Shown here: piece by piece, positions 32,962-40,763 of the stretch | How the letters are laid out: the number at the start of each line of letters is the position of its first letter | How positions within the stretch are numbered: position 1 is the first letter of the stretch | Program-made: the position numbers and the translations under genes | The notes under the pieces: model-generated | What the model saw: only the letters and a program-made list of their open reading frames with translations | What the model was told of the DNA's origin: nothing | Database searches by the model: none | DNA from: Pseudomonadota bacterium | GTDB lineage: Bacteria > Myxococcota_A > Polyangia > Polyangiales > JAKSBK01 | Reading direction: 5' to 3' | Assembly (NCBI GenBank): GCA_022361155.1 | Contig: JAKSBK010000597.1 | Coordinates: forward strand, 1-40,763 | DNA: 40,763 nt

Positions 32962-33659
32962 TGCGCCGGCCCCGTCGCTGCGCGGAGCTCGAGCAGGCGA
33001 ATCTCTTTGGGGGCGAGCATGAGCGTTATGGGGGCGCCCGTCATCAGGCAGCGGGGCAATCCCGCGAGACTGCCCTGAACGGGCGAGCTCAGCACGAAAC
33101 GGGTTGGCGCGGCTGGCGCTCCCAGGCTGCGATCCAGAGCCAGCGTATAGGGTTGCGCCGTCTGGGCCGGGTTGTGGAACGACACGTAGGCCAAGCGGTC
33201 GGAAAAGCCCGCGTAGCCGTACACCTGGCCCTTGCGCGGGTCACCTCCGTGCATGCGGACCCGGGCGAACGCCGGAGTAAACTCGTGCGCCCACTTGGTC
33301 GTCTCCGCGAGCGCATCCCAGTCGCTCGCCTGAAGCGCGGCGGTCTTGAGGTAGTACTCGACCAGCATCGCGCCGCGGCTCATGTGCATGTAGAGGTAGT
33401 TGCGGAATACGTTGGCAGGCTCTCCGCTGCTGGTCTTTTTGGGCTCGTGGTTGAAGATCGAGTTCAGCGGGAACTGGGCATGGTCCGCGACCGATAGCTC
33501 GTAGTAGACGCCGTCGCGATACACGAGCTCCTCGGTGCGTGTCGAGCCGCTCGCCGCGTCACCGGCGTTGATCATCCAGACCACATCGCATCGTCTTGCC
33601 CGAGGACGGCACGAACTACGCAACCTACGCAACCGTGATGGACCTATCCAGGTAGACAT
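32952..33659 (-). pseudogene. C-terminal fragment of a secreted sugar-active enzyme
   Basis: The frame reads DVVWMINAGDAASGSTRTEE, then NSIFNHEPKKT, RNYLYMHMSRGAMLVEYYL and YGYAGFSDRLAYVSFHNPAQ with a beta-sandwich tail ending LLELR. This looks like the last third of a large glycoside-hydrolase-like protein of the enterotoxin/alpha-galactosidase type (my best guess, by resemblance). No catalytic core or signal peptide is present: the frame begins inside the 3' end of the aldolase gene. The first 25 codons or so have no protein character. It is probably a truncated gene whose 5' part was lost where aldolase now sits; it overlaps the GH172 gene by ten bases. Confidence 0.55.
33616..33633. repeat. 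9-bp tandem duplication at the aldolase stop
   Basis: CTACGCAAC is repeated twice (33616-33624, 33625-33633). The second copy contains the aldolase stop codon. It lies at the joint between aldolase and the truncated sugar-enzyme frame. Confidence 0.8.
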
Positions 33660-34710
33660 CCTGGATCAAGTTCAGGAGCCTTACACCGTCCTGCATGGAG
33701 CGCTGAAAGGCCTTGCGACCCGAAATCAAGCCGACGCCGCCGGCGCGCTTGTTGATGACTGCGGTCTTCACCGCCTCGGCGAAATCGCCCTGCCCGCTCG
33801 AAGCCCCGCCCGAGTTGAGCATGGGACTGCGTCCTGCAAAGCAGTTGACGACCTGGTAGCGGACCAGCTCGATCGGATGGCCACCGCCGCCGTCCTTGGC
33901 CGCGGCCTGCAGCTCGGTGTAGATGCGCGCGTCGAATTTGCCGTAGCTGCTGCCGCCCATGTTCAGTGCAACGTAGCCGCCCGTATGGGTGGCGAGTTTC
34001 TGTTTGATGATGTCTGCCTGGATCGTCACGCCGAGATGATTGGCTTGTCCAGTGAGGTCGGACGACGTGTGATGGTCGGCCTCCTTTTTGAACGCGCTGT
34101 TACGGAGATAGCACCACAGCACCGTGACGAGGCCAAGCGAGTGGGCCTCCTCGAACATCTCGGAGACGTAGTCGATCTGGCGGCGGCTGTCTTCGCTGCC
34201 GAAGTAGATGGTGGCTCCCACGGCCACCGCGCCCATGTCGAAGGCCTGCCGCACCGACCCAAAGCGGTCCTGCTGGTGCTCGTTGGGATGGGTGAGCAGC
34301 TCGTTGTGATTCAGCTTGACCAGGAAGGGAATCTTGTGGGCCCATTTGCGGCTGCAACTACCCAGAACGCCGAGCGTCGAAGCGACCGCGTTGCAGCCAC
34401 CTTCGTGAGCCAGGCGCACGATGTTCTCCGGATCGAAGTAGATTGGGTTCTTGGCGAAGCTCGCGCCGGCAGCGTGCTCGATGCCTTGATCGACAGGAAG
34501 AATCGACATGTAACCTGTGCCGCCGAGGCGCCCGGAGTCAAACAACAGCTGCACGTTGCGCAGCACCGTGCCGGGGCGGTCCGTGGCGCAAAGGACGCGG
34601 TCCACGAAATCCGGGCCCGGAAGCTGCAGCGAGCTCTTTTGGATTCCCTTGCACTGGTAGGCGAGCAGTTGTTCGGTTTCCGTGTCGAAATGTTCACTGA
34701 GAGATGACAT
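33625..34710 (-). CDS. fbaB: Fructose-bisphosphate aldolase, class I (FbaB/DhnA type)
   Basis: A 361-residue archaeal/bacterial class I aldolase that splits fructose 1,6-bisphosphate to dihydroxyacetone phosphate and glyceraldehyde 3-phosphate through a Schiff base. [20 protein letters not shown] and GATIYFGSE are typical FbaB segments; the Schiff-base lysine is expected in [13 protein letters not shown] (Lys236 or Lys238); [17 protein letters not shown] and [13 protein letters not shown] bind phosphate. ATG 34710 follows AGGAA. It is a single gene, divergent from the cytochrome-like lipoprotein; the 269-bp gap holds both promoters, which I could not define. Confidence 0.93.
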   Translation of the reverse strand: MSSLSEHFDTETEQLLAYQCKGIQKSSLQLPGPDFVDRVLCATDRPGTVLRNVQLLFDSGRLGGTGYMSILPVDQGIEHAAGASFAKNPIYFDPENIVRLAHEGGCNAVASTLGVLGSCSRKWAHKIPFLVKLNHNELLTHPNEHQQDRFGSVRQAFDMGAVAVGATIYFGSEDSRRQIDYVSEMFEEAHSLGLVTVLWCYLRNSAFKKEADHHTSSDLTGQANHLGVTIQADIIKQKLATHTGGYVALNMGGSSYGKFDARIYTELQAAAKDGGGGHPIELVRYQVVNCFAGRSPMLNSGGASSGQGDFAEAVKTAVINKRAGGVGLISGRKAFQRSMQDGVRLLNLIQDVYLDRSITVA

Positions 34711-34979
34711 GAAGTTGTTCCTGCGTCGTGCGTGTTTGGTCCGGCTGCACGTGGAGCTCAGATGCGGAAACGCTCGATTGCGAGCAGGTCTGCAGCAATT
34801 TTGCGTGCAGCGATCGTGTCCACGTATACCGAAGAGGAGGCATCCACAAGCGGCTACTGCCCCCTAGCACGCTTGGACGGCCAGGCAATCGGGCGATCGA
34901 TCAACAAGCCCGCTTCGGTGCAGCGCAGGTAGACCCAATTCCCTCAATTCCACACAGGCAGCCAGGAGGAGCTGAATCG

Positions 34980-35702
34980 ATGACTGGATACGCAAGACAG
35001 GGACGGCCACGTCTCGCCTTCGACCCGGCTTTCGTTTCACGGCGCAGCGCCCATGCTATGCCGCCCGCCGGTTGTACGCTGGATCTCAACTCCGCGCCGA
35101 ACGTCGATTCTGCGCTTTGCGTGAGCCCGTCGAAGCTTGGTGTCGACCCCGCCGTGGGCGTCGATTCGGCCAAGCTTCGCCTCGCCCGGACGAGGCTCTT
35201 CACGCCCGCGCTGCTGCTGGTGCTTTCGGGCTGTGGGGGTGCCCTTTCGGAAGCAAGAGATAGCGAGCCCGCGAGCTCCCGGATCGCCGCCGTAGAGCTC
35301 GGTGACGCGCCTGAGGAGGTGCGCGACGACTACCAGGTTTTTGCCAGACGCTGCACGCGCTGTCACTCGCTTTCACGCTCGCTGACCACGACGATCCGCG
35401 AGCCCCGGCATTGGGATCTGTATATCGAGAAGATGCGCCGAATACCGGGTGCCGGCATTCCGAAGAGCGATGTTCCGGCGCTTCGTCGCTTCGTGCGTTA
35501 CTACAGCGCCAAGCTCAGGCCCAGGATCGCGCGAGCCAAGCAGCGTCCTGGCGGGATCGAGCCTGCGTGGTCGGCCTCACGAGCGACGGCCTCACGAGCG
35601 ACGGCCTCACGAGCGACCCTCGCGCAACGTGCGCCAGCGTGCAGACCCGCCCTCGAGAGCGCGACTCGCCCTGCGCCGCTTGCTGCCCGCAGCTTGCCCT
35701 GA
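34980..35702 (+). CDS. Monohaem cytochrome-c-like lipoprotein
   Basis: A 240-residue protein with Cys125-Thr-Arg-Cys-His129 (haem-c attachment, RRCTRCHSLSRSL) and a likely Met axial ligand in EKMRRIPGAGI, followed by DVPALRRFVRYY, which is the end of a small class I cytochrome c. A hydrophobic segment with lipobox (LLLVLSGCGG) lies unusually deep, near residue 80. The start at 34980 has a strong AGGAGG, but GTG 35154 would place the signal at the N-terminus; which is used is unclear. Role: periplasmic electron carrier, partner unknown. The last 45 residues are low-complexity and include a repeated ASRAT. Confidence 0.7.
   Translation: MTGYARQGRPRLAFDPAFVSRRSAHAMPPAGCTLDLNSAPNVDSALCVSPSKLGVDPAVGVDSAKLRLARTRLFTPALLLVLSGCGGALSEARDSEPASSRIAAVELGDAPEEVRDDYQVFARRCTRCHSLSRSLTTTIREPRHWDLYIEKMRRIPGAGIPKSDVPALRRFVRYYSAKLRPRIARAKQRPGGIEPAWSASRATASRATASRATLAQRAPACRPALESATRPAPLAARSLP
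35573..35617 (+). repeat. 15-bp perfect tandem repeat, three copies
   Basis: GGCCTCACGAGCGAC repeats exactly three times inside the C-terminal tail of the cytochrome-like gene, encoding ASRAT three times without breaking the frame. Confidence 0.92.
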
Positions 35703-35726
35703 CTCGACGGCACCGACCTCCCGCGT

Positions 35727-36794
35727 TCATTCCCCCGCGTCTTCGTGGGTCAGCAGCGCGCCGAGCAGCTTGTGCTCGATCGCATCCCAATCCCGCTGTG
35801 CCCTAGCTCCTTCGAGCAGCTCGAAACGGCTCTCCGGCAGCTCGCCGGCGCTGGCCAACCGCAGGGTACCCCGTTGCCAGGTCAGCACCGTGGGACCCGC
35901 GTCGGTGCGCAGCGCAGCCCTGATCCCGGCGAATGCGGGCGTGTGTCCAGCCAAATCCATGACCACCCCGATGATTTTGCTCTTGCTGAAGACGTCCGCC
36001 TTGCTGAACAACCAGCTACAACCGCCGTCGCGCGTTTGCGAGCGCAGGGGTTTGCTTGGCGCGGGCACGTCCCGAGCGCCGTGCCCGGCACCCCGGTTCG
36101 GGCTCGGTTCCTCCCGTGGTTGCTGCCGGCCTAGGCTCAGACGTGTCAGGTCCGCTCGACGATCGACGGCATGCAATTCAACTCGGCCGTGTTGTACCCG
36201 AAGCACCCGGGCCTCACCGGGGGCAAGCGTCGCGGCCCAACGTCCGAAGGCATGCAGCTCGTCCTTCGATGCCAGATCGATCTTGTTGGCCAGCAGAATA
36301 TCGGCCAGCTGCGCCTGCTGCTGAAACTCACTGGACTCCGTGAAGCGCTTGTCTTGCAGGTGGCGTGGGTCAACGACGCACAGCGTGGCCCTGAGATCCA
36401 GACGCTCGGCAACCTCCGACTCCAGCAGGCTTCGAAGAACGCCGAGGGAGTGTCCAGCGCCGGTAGGCTCGATCAGCAAACGCTGGGGGCTTCGCTCGAG
36501 CACGAGCTCGCGAAGCACCATCTGCATCTGGAGCCTGGCATCGCAGCAAACGCACCCCCCACCGACCGGATGAATGCTAACCCCTGGATCGCCTGTCGCG
36601 GACGTCTTGTCCGGCTCCAGCGAGGCCTCGCCGTTTTCGTTGACTATCACAGCCCAGGCCTCAAGCGGCGGTCGCTGCCCCAGCAGATGGCGAATCAGCG
36701 TCGTCTTGCCGGCCCCCAGCATCCCGAAGATCAGGTGGGTTGCCACCCGCTGCCGGCTCTTGTCGGCAAACCAGCTTGTCCAGCGGAAAGCCAT
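35727..36794 (-). CDS. CobW/G3E-family GTPase, putative metal chaperone
   Basis: A 355-residue GTP-binding protein of the G3E group (CobW, YjiA, HypB, UreG), which insert metals into proteins. Walker A GMLGAGKTT is at residues 24-32, the metal-binding Gly-Gly-Gly-Cys-Val-Cys-Cys at 78-84, IEPTGAGHS is the Walker B-like switch, and NKID at 170-173 recognises guanine. The C-terminal domain (about 265-345) has WLFSKADVFSKSKIIGVVMD and LTWQRGTLRLASAGE. The metal (zinc, cobalt or other) cannot be told. It starts three bases after nitroreductase ends and shares its operon. Confidence 0.85.
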   Translation of the reverse strand: MAFRWTSWFADKSRQRVATHLIFGMLGAGKTTLIRHLLGQRPPLEAWAVIVNENGEASLEPDKTSATGDPGVSIHPVGGGCVCCDARLQMQMVLRELVLERSPQRLLIEPTGAGHSLGVLRSLLESEVAERLDLRATLCVVDPRHLQDKRFTESSEFQQQAQLADILLANKIDLASKDELHAFGRWAATLAPGEARVLRVQHGRVELHAVDRRADLTRLSLGRQQPREEPSPNRGAGHGARDVPAPSKPLRSQTRDGGCSWLFSKADVFSKSKIIGVVMDLAGHTPAFAGIRAALRTDAGPTVLTWQRGTLRLASAGELPESRFELLEGARAQRDWDAIEHKLLGALLTHEDAGE

Positions 36795-36797
36795 GCT

Positions 36798-37463
36798 TCA
36801 GCGCTCGATCAGAACTTCGGCCAGGGGCTTGCGCTCGATCGCCGGCACGCAGCAATCTCGTTGCGGGTAACCGGCCGGGATCAGCAAGTAGGCGCGTTCG
36901 TTGTTCGGCCGCCCTAGGATCTTGCCAAGAAAGCCCATGGGGCTCGGTGTGTGTGTCAGCGTGGCGAGGCCTGAGTGGTGCAACGCCGCGATCAAGATGC
37001 CCACAGCGATCCCCACCGATTCCTGAACGTAGTAGTGGCGCTGGCCGGCTTGGGTGCCCTGGCGCTGTGCGAACACGGCAATGAGTGCGGGCGCGGTTTC
37101 CAGAAAGGGCTTGGAGGCGTCCGTGCCCAACGCGGCCAGGTCCTCGATCCAGCGCTGCGGGGCTCGACCGCCGTAGAATGCACGCTCCTCCGATTCTGCG
37201 CCTTCGCGTATCCGGTGCTTGAGCTCGAGATCCGTGACCAGGACGAACGTCCAGGGCTGCTTGTTTGCTCCCGATGGTGCGGTCGCCGCCGCGGAAATGC
37301 ACTCGCGAACGACCTCGAGCGGCACCGGCTCGTCGCTGAAGTCGCGTACGCTTCGCCGCCGGCTCATGGTTTCGCGGAACCCGCACGCCCGGGCGCGCAT
37401 TTCGTCCGCCCGCATGCGCTGAAACTCGAGCCGGCGGGATAGATGCGGTTGGGTCTTGCTCAT
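36798..37463 (-). CDS. Nitroreductase-family flavoenzyme
   Basis: A 221-residue FMN-dependent oxidoreductase. The N-terminal [14 protein letters not shown] is the classic FMN-binding start, followed by [40 protein letters not shown] is the dimer-core helix, and [32 protein letters not shown] and AEVLIER end the domain. It is close in outline to the iodotyrosine-deiodinase-like/BluB-like subgroup, so the natural reaction may not be nitroreduction. ATG 37463 was chosen; 37502 and 37562 are also in frame. First gene of a pair with the CobW-like GTPase. Confidence 0.85.
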   Translation of the reverse strand: MSKTQPHLSRRLEFQRMRADEMRARACGFRETMSRRRSVRDFSDEPVPLEVVRECISAAATAPSGANKQPWTFVLVTDLELKHRIREGAESEERAFYGGRAPQRWIEDLAALGTDASKPFLETAPALIAVFAQRQGTQAGQRHYYVQESVGIAVGILIAALHHSGLATLTHTPSPMGFLGKILGRPNNERAYLLIPAGYPQRDCCVPAIERKPLAEVLIER

Positions 37464-37598
37464 GAACGGCAGCGCCTCCGAACTGGATAGCAGGTCTACC
37501 ATAGCCGTGGTCGCCGCCCGGCGCCTCAACATTCGGCAGGCGCGCCGACGCGCCAAGCCCATCGCCTCCGGTTCGCATCGAGGTTATAGTCGCCAGCG

Positions 37599-38648
37599 AT
37601 GAGGGAGTGTCCAAGGCGAACCGCATGGCCCGTCGCCCCATGGTTGCTGATCGTGCCGCTCCTGGCGGTGTTCGGCTGCGACGCTGGCAAGCGAGCGGCT
37701 CCCCAGCCGGCTTCTGGTCCACTGCTGGGATTGCTCGAGCTGCCGGTAGCGTTGCGCATCGCGGGCGGCAAGCCGCGAAGCTCCAAGAAGGTGGAGATCG
37801 GCCCCACCGAGCTGCGTGTGGACAGCGTCGCGACCCTCGAGTTGGAACACGGACGTATCGCCGCGGCGGACCGGGGCGGAGCTAGCGTGCCCAAACTGGA
37901 CGATGCCCTCTCGAGGGGCGCGGCACGCGACCAGGTGGCGATCTCGGCGCACGCACAGGTGCCCTACGACACGCTTGCGCTAGTGCTGCGGGCGGCATCG
38001 CGGGCGGGCATGCGGCGCCTCGCGTTTCGTGTCCGCAAGGCAGGCGGGGCCGGGACCGAGGGAGGCTGGCTGCACGTCGAACGCTACCAAGTTACGGCGT
38101 ACACAGGTAACGAACACGCGGCGATCGAGGGGGCGGATCCCCGGCCCTGGAGCGACTTCGCGACCCGGTGGCAAGCGGTGGAGTCGGCTTGCCGTGAGGC
38201 CGCAACAGGCAGCTGCGCGATCTTGCCCGAGCGCGTCGCAAAGGGCGGCGAGCTCAAGATCGTGCTGCACGCAAGCGGCCACGGCACCAACTTGCGTTTC
38301 GTTCGAATGGGTGCACCGCCTCCAGCGGCTGGCACCAGCAAGCCCACGGCCGCCGAGGTCGCACAGGGCTACGCCCCGAGCTCGGAATACCAGACCGAAC
38401 CTGTCGCCACGGAAGCGCGATTCCAGTTCCGCGCCAAGGACGTGCTGACGGATCCTTCACCGGTCAGCACGACGCTGGAGCCCGTCTGTGGCACGACGCC
38501 ATGCGCGGTCTTCGTGCAGTCCGACGCGCGCACGAGCTCGCTCAGGGTGCTCTCGCTGATCGGCGCAGCGTTCCCCGACGGTACCCCGAGCCCCACGATC
38601 TCCTTCGAGTTGCCCCGCGCAGCTCACCGGGCAGAGGCTGAACACTGA
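37599..38648 (+). CDS. Lipoprotein with an ExbD/TolR-like region
   Basis: A 349-residue lipoprotein: signal with LAVFGC (Cys27), then about residues 60-150 similar in pattern to the periplasmic part of ExbD/TolR (VAISAHAQVPYDTLALVLRA, then AGMRRLAFRV), but without the transmembrane helix ExbD needs. The C-terminal 190 residues are unassigned; they contain two pairs of cysteines (CREAATGSC and CGTTPC), perhaps disulfides. It may bind partner proteins in the envelope. Single gene; ATG 37599 gives a good signal peptide. Confidence 0.65.
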   Translation: MRECPRRTAWPVAPWLLIVPLLAVFGCDAGKRAAPQPASGPLLGLLELPVALRIAGGKPRSSKKVEIGPTELRVDSVATLELEHGRIAAADRGGASVPKLDDALSRGAARDQVAISAHAQVPYDTLALVLRAASRAGMRRLAFRVRKAGGAGTEGGWLHVERYQVTAYTGNEHAAIEGADPRPWSDFATRWQAVESACREAATGSCAILPERVAKGGELKIVLHASGHGTNLRFVRMGAPPPAAGTSKPTAAEVAQGYAPSSEYQTEPVATEARFQFRAKDVLTDPSPVSTTLEPVCGTTPCAVFVQSDARTSSLRVLSLIGAAFPDGTPSPTISFELPRAAHRAEAEH

Positions 38649-38722
38649 GGCCGCGTCCATCGTCCCGGCGCAACCCAAACTTGCGAGGGTGACACCACGG
38701 TGATAGGTATGCTCTAGGTGCC

Positions 38723-39241
38723 ATGGCTGTTCGGAAGATCCTGAAGTACCCTGACAAACGCCTGCGGGAACGCGCGCTAACCGTCAGTGATTTCGGGACG
38801 GATCTCGGCCGGTTGATCGACGACATGGCGGAGACCATGTACGCCGCACCCGGGGTCGGATTGGCGGCTCCCCAGGTCGGTGTGCCGCTGCGCCTGTTCT
38901 TGGTCGATGTCTCCAACGGGGACGACGAGCCAAGCGATCTAAGAGTGTTTGTCAACCCCGAACTCGCGGACCAATCAGGGGAGGTCGTGTGGGCGGAGGG
39001 CTGCCTGTCCTTCCCCGGCGTCACGGAAGACGTCAAGCGTGCGGAGCGAGTCAAGGTACGAGCGCAGGACCGTCGTGGCGCGTGCTTCGAGCTCGAGGCC
39101 GATGGATTGTTGGCCGTGGCTATTCAGCACGAGTACGATCACCTGGAGGGCCGCCTGCTGGTCGATCGAGTGAGCCTGCTGCGCAGGCGGCTTATCGAGC
39201 GCGCGATGCGCAAGCGCGCGACGGAAACCGCGCTGGTTTGA
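38723..39241 (+). CDS. def: Peptide deformylase
   Basis: A 172-residue metalloenzyme that removes the formyl group from the N-terminal methionine of new proteins. All three signatures are present: GVGLAAPQ (residues 44-51), EGCLS (92-96, Cys metal ligand) and QHEYDH (135-140, two His ligands and catalytic Glu). Full length for a bacterial Def. It is followed by fmt, whose product adds the formyl group, the standard pairing. The final codons and the stop lie in a 19-bp repeat (39228-39322). Confidence 0.97.
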   Translation: MAVRKILKYPDKRLRERALTVSDFGTDLGRLIDDMAETMYAAPGVGLAAPQVGVPLRLFLVDVSNGDDEPSDLRVFVNPELADQSGEVVWAEGCLSFPGVTEDVKRAERVKVRAQDRRGACFELEADGLLAVAIQHEYDHLEGRLLVDRVSLLRRRLIERAMRKRATETALV

Positions 39242-39322
39242 TCCAACCGCGCTGGTTTGATCCAACCGCGCTGGCTTGATCCAACCGCGCTGGCTTGATC
39301 CAACCGCGCTGGCTTGATCCAA
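39228..39322 (+). repeat. 19-bp tandem repeat, five copies, from the def 3' end
   Basis: Five head-to-tail units of CCGCGCTGGYTTGATCCAA followed by a partial copy. The first contains the last codons and the stop (TGA 39239-39241) of def; a T to C change marks copies three to five. The repeat fills most of the gap between def and fmt and appears to have grown from the def end. Confidence 0.92.
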
Positions 39323-39382
39323 CCGCGGTGGGCTTGACCTCTCCGGCACCGTGGCAGAAGCTTCTGGGAGCGAGCAGCGACT

Positions 39383-40324
39383 ATGGGGAGCAGGCCGAGT
39401 GTCATCTTTTTTGGGAGCCCCGCCTTTGCGGTTCCATGTCTAGAGCAGACGGCTCGTATGGCCGAAGTTCGCCTGGTGGTGACCCAGCCGGACCGACCGC
39501 GCGGTCGCGGCCTGAGCCTTGCAGCTCCGCGTGTCAAGACCTTCGCTCTGGAACACGGTCTGCCGGTCGCGCAGCCATCCAGTATTCGCACCCCCGATTT
39601 TGCTGCGAGCTTACGGCAGCACAACGCCGACGTGGGCGTGGTCGTTGCATACGGTCGTATTCTGCCTGCGGCCATCCTGAACGCGCCCAAGCTGGGCTGT
39701 CTCAACGTCCATGCCTCGCTGCTTCCGCGGCTGCGAGGCGCGGCGCCTGTGCACTGGGCCATCGTACGCGGCCAACACGAGACCGGTGTGTCCCTGATGC
39801 AGATGGACGAGGGAATGGACACGGGTCCGGTGCTGGCACAAGCGCGCACTCAGATCGGTCAGAGCGAAACGGCCGGCCAATTGGCACAGAGGCTGGCCGT
39901 ACTCGGCGCCCAGCTGCTCGCCGAGAATCTGCTGGCCGCGGCCGAAGGACGCCTCGAAGCGGTTGCACAGGACCCTTCACTTGCGACCCGAGCACCGCTG
40001 TTGAAAAAACAGGACGGCCGCGTGTGCTGGGCCGAGCCTGCCGTTTCGGTATTCAATCACGTGCGGGGAATGAGCCCTTGGCCGGGTGCGTTCGCCCGCC
40101 TGCACGGTAAACCCATCAAGCTCCACCGGACGCATGTGCTGACGGCGCATGGTTGCGCGGGACCGCCCGGGCGCGTGGTGCGCGCCGACGCGCACGGCAT
40201 TGACGTGGCGTGCGGCCAAGGCGTGCTCGCGATCGAGGAGCTGCAGCCAGCCGGCAGGCGGCGAATGCACGCCCGCGAGTACTTGGCAGGGCACGCGCTG
40301 GAACGCGAAACGCTGCTTACATAG
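39383..40324 (+). CDS. fmt: Methionyl-tRNA formyltransferase
   Basis: A 313-residue enzyme that formylates Met-tRNA-fMet using 10-formyltetrahydrofolate. The N-terminus IFFGSPAFAVPCLE, QPDRPRGRG loop, GRILPAAIL, Asn108 and His110 in LNVHASLLPRLRGAAP, and Asp146 in MDEGMDTGPV are the catalytic core; the C-terminal OB-like domain includes RGMSPWPGAFA and ends with AREYLAGHAL. It is full length. ATG 39383 is preceded by GGGAG. It probably shares a transcript with def. Confidence 0.96.
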   Translation: MGSRPSVIFFGSPAFAVPCLEQTARMAEVRLVVTQPDRPRGRGLSLAAPRVKTFALEHGLPVAQPSSIRTPDFAASLRQHNADVGVVVAYGRILPAAILNAPKLGCLNVHASLLPRLRGAAPVHWAIVRGQHETGVSLMQMDEGMDTGPVLAQARTQIGQSETAGQLAQRLAVLGAQLLAENLLAAAEGRLEAVAQDPSLATRAPLLKKQDGRVCWAEPAVSVFNHVRGMSPWPGAFARLHGKPIKLHRTHVLTAHGCAGPPGRVVRADAHGIDVACGQGVLAIEELQPAGRRRMHAREYLAGHALERETLLT

Positions 40325-40562
40325 GGCCCTTGACCGAATGGTGGCTGCCAGCTACCGTGAAAAGGTCCCTCTGTCGGGATTCGACAGGATCGTGGAGGAA
40401 AGAATCTTCGTTATTCTTCGTGCAACCAGGGAGTCACCCTCGGCGTGGTGAGCGGGCCCGACAAGCTTCATCGGGATGCCTAAAGCGTCGACACCAGCTC
40501 CCACCGTGTCATGAGGAGATTCTCCCTCCCGACCACGGCCACGATGGTAAGGACTTCTTGCT

Positions 40563-40598
40563 CGAAAAGCCGGTCAACCTACACGGACCGGCTTTTCG
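40563..40598. terminator. Strong hairpin, possible terminator
   Basis: CGAAAAGCCGGTC (40563-40575) pairs perfectly with GACCGGCTTTTCG (40586-40598) around a 10-base loop. The A and T runs sit within the stem, so it could act on either strand. It lies about 240 bp past fmt, further than a normal terminator for that gene. Confidence 0.55.
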
Positions 40599-40622
40599 TC
40601 TAGTTGGTTCCTGTAGACTATC

Positions 40623-40763
40623 GCGAGGACGGCCGCGAGGACGTAAGCCGGCCTGGCACGTTGCAAAAAGCCTACCGTTCCTGTCCAGAATCGATGCCAG
40701 GGCGGGCGCGCCCGCAGCGGAACCCGCAGCAATAGTCTGCTATTGCGAGGACGGCCGCGAGGA
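40623..40763. repeat. 19-bp direct repeat at the window end
   Basis: GCGAGGACGGCCGCGAGGA occurs at 40623-40641 and again at 40745-40763, the last base of the window. Each copy itself contains GCGAGGA twice, and the bases just left of both are CTATC/CTATT. A larger repeat family continuing beyond the window is likely. Confidence 0.85.

Larger units (their letters stand above)
40325..40763. other. Right-end stretch with no recognised gene
   Basis: About 440 bp after fmt. It contains a 13-bp perfect hairpin (40563-40598), a 19-bp direct repeat (40623 and 40745), and an inverted repeat GCAATAG/CTATTGC (40729-40746). Short open frames here lack protein character. Confidence 0.5.

Noticed and set aside
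40325-40451. Small gene after fmt
   Set aside because: Short frames only, without ribosome site or recognisable motif.

Overview
The window is GC-rich bacterial DNA, almost certainly from a delta-proteobacterial lineage such as the Myxococcota (Polyangia/Sandaracinus-like). This is an inference from three things: lipoproteins with a Gly/Ser-rich linker straight after the lipobox (13193-14908, 31084-32961), exported beta-propeller and c-type cytochrome proteins, and many solo regulators and enzymes in short operons. No rRNA, tRNA, CRISPR array or intact insertion sequence was seen. The right edge stops inside a direct repeat, so the window may be a whole contig.

Layout. 0.1-7 kb is accessory DNA: a probable ADP-ribosyltransferase-like protein, the 3' remnant of an IS91-type transposase with a 76-bp tandem repeat, a GH172/DUF2961 sugar hydrolase, an RHH-PIN toxin-antitoxin pair, an AbiEi antitoxin without a recognisable toxin, an AAC(3)-type acetyltransferase, and a SRPBCC gene followed by a cut-off ArsR repressor. 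7-13 kb is ordinary metabolism and regulation: an exported protein, a dCMP deaminase-amidohydrolase operon, a solo receiver protein, and a metallo-hydrolase-SDR operon divergent from its likely TetR repressor across a symmetric shared promoter/operator. 13-17 kb holds two divergent lipoproteins built from propeller repeats, one with a haem-c motif. 17-24.4 kb is a CusCBA copper/silver efflux operon with unusual additions: a metal-binding N-terminus and DUF3347 C-terminus on CusB, and an extra membrane segment in CusA. 24.4-28.2 kb carries an exported methyltransferase-like lipoprotein, a small unknown protein, a YchJ/SEC-C protein, and two more PIN toxin-antitoxin pairs. 28.4-40.3 kb is mostly core: alaS, a second GH172 lipoprotein with a truncated sugar-enzyme gene, class I aldolase, a haem-c lipoprotein, a CobW-like GTPase, nitroreductase, an ExbD-like lipoprotein, and def-fmt.

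Two patterns cross gene boundaries. First, the window has about a dozen short, near-perfect tandem duplications. Those inside reading frames have units of 12, 15 or 18 bp; those outside genes or at gene ends have 6, 9, 10, 13, 19 or 76 bp. Second, many genes abut or overlap: stop codons shared in a CTAG, ATGA couplings, and two toxin-antitoxin pairs with the same 13-nt overlap. Neither has a confirmed function. I found no clearly new multi-gene defence system. The best candidates for something undescribed are the ART-like protein at the left end, the AbiEi gene without AbiEii and its three-copy operator-like motif, and the GH172 lipoprotein unit at 31-33.6 kb.
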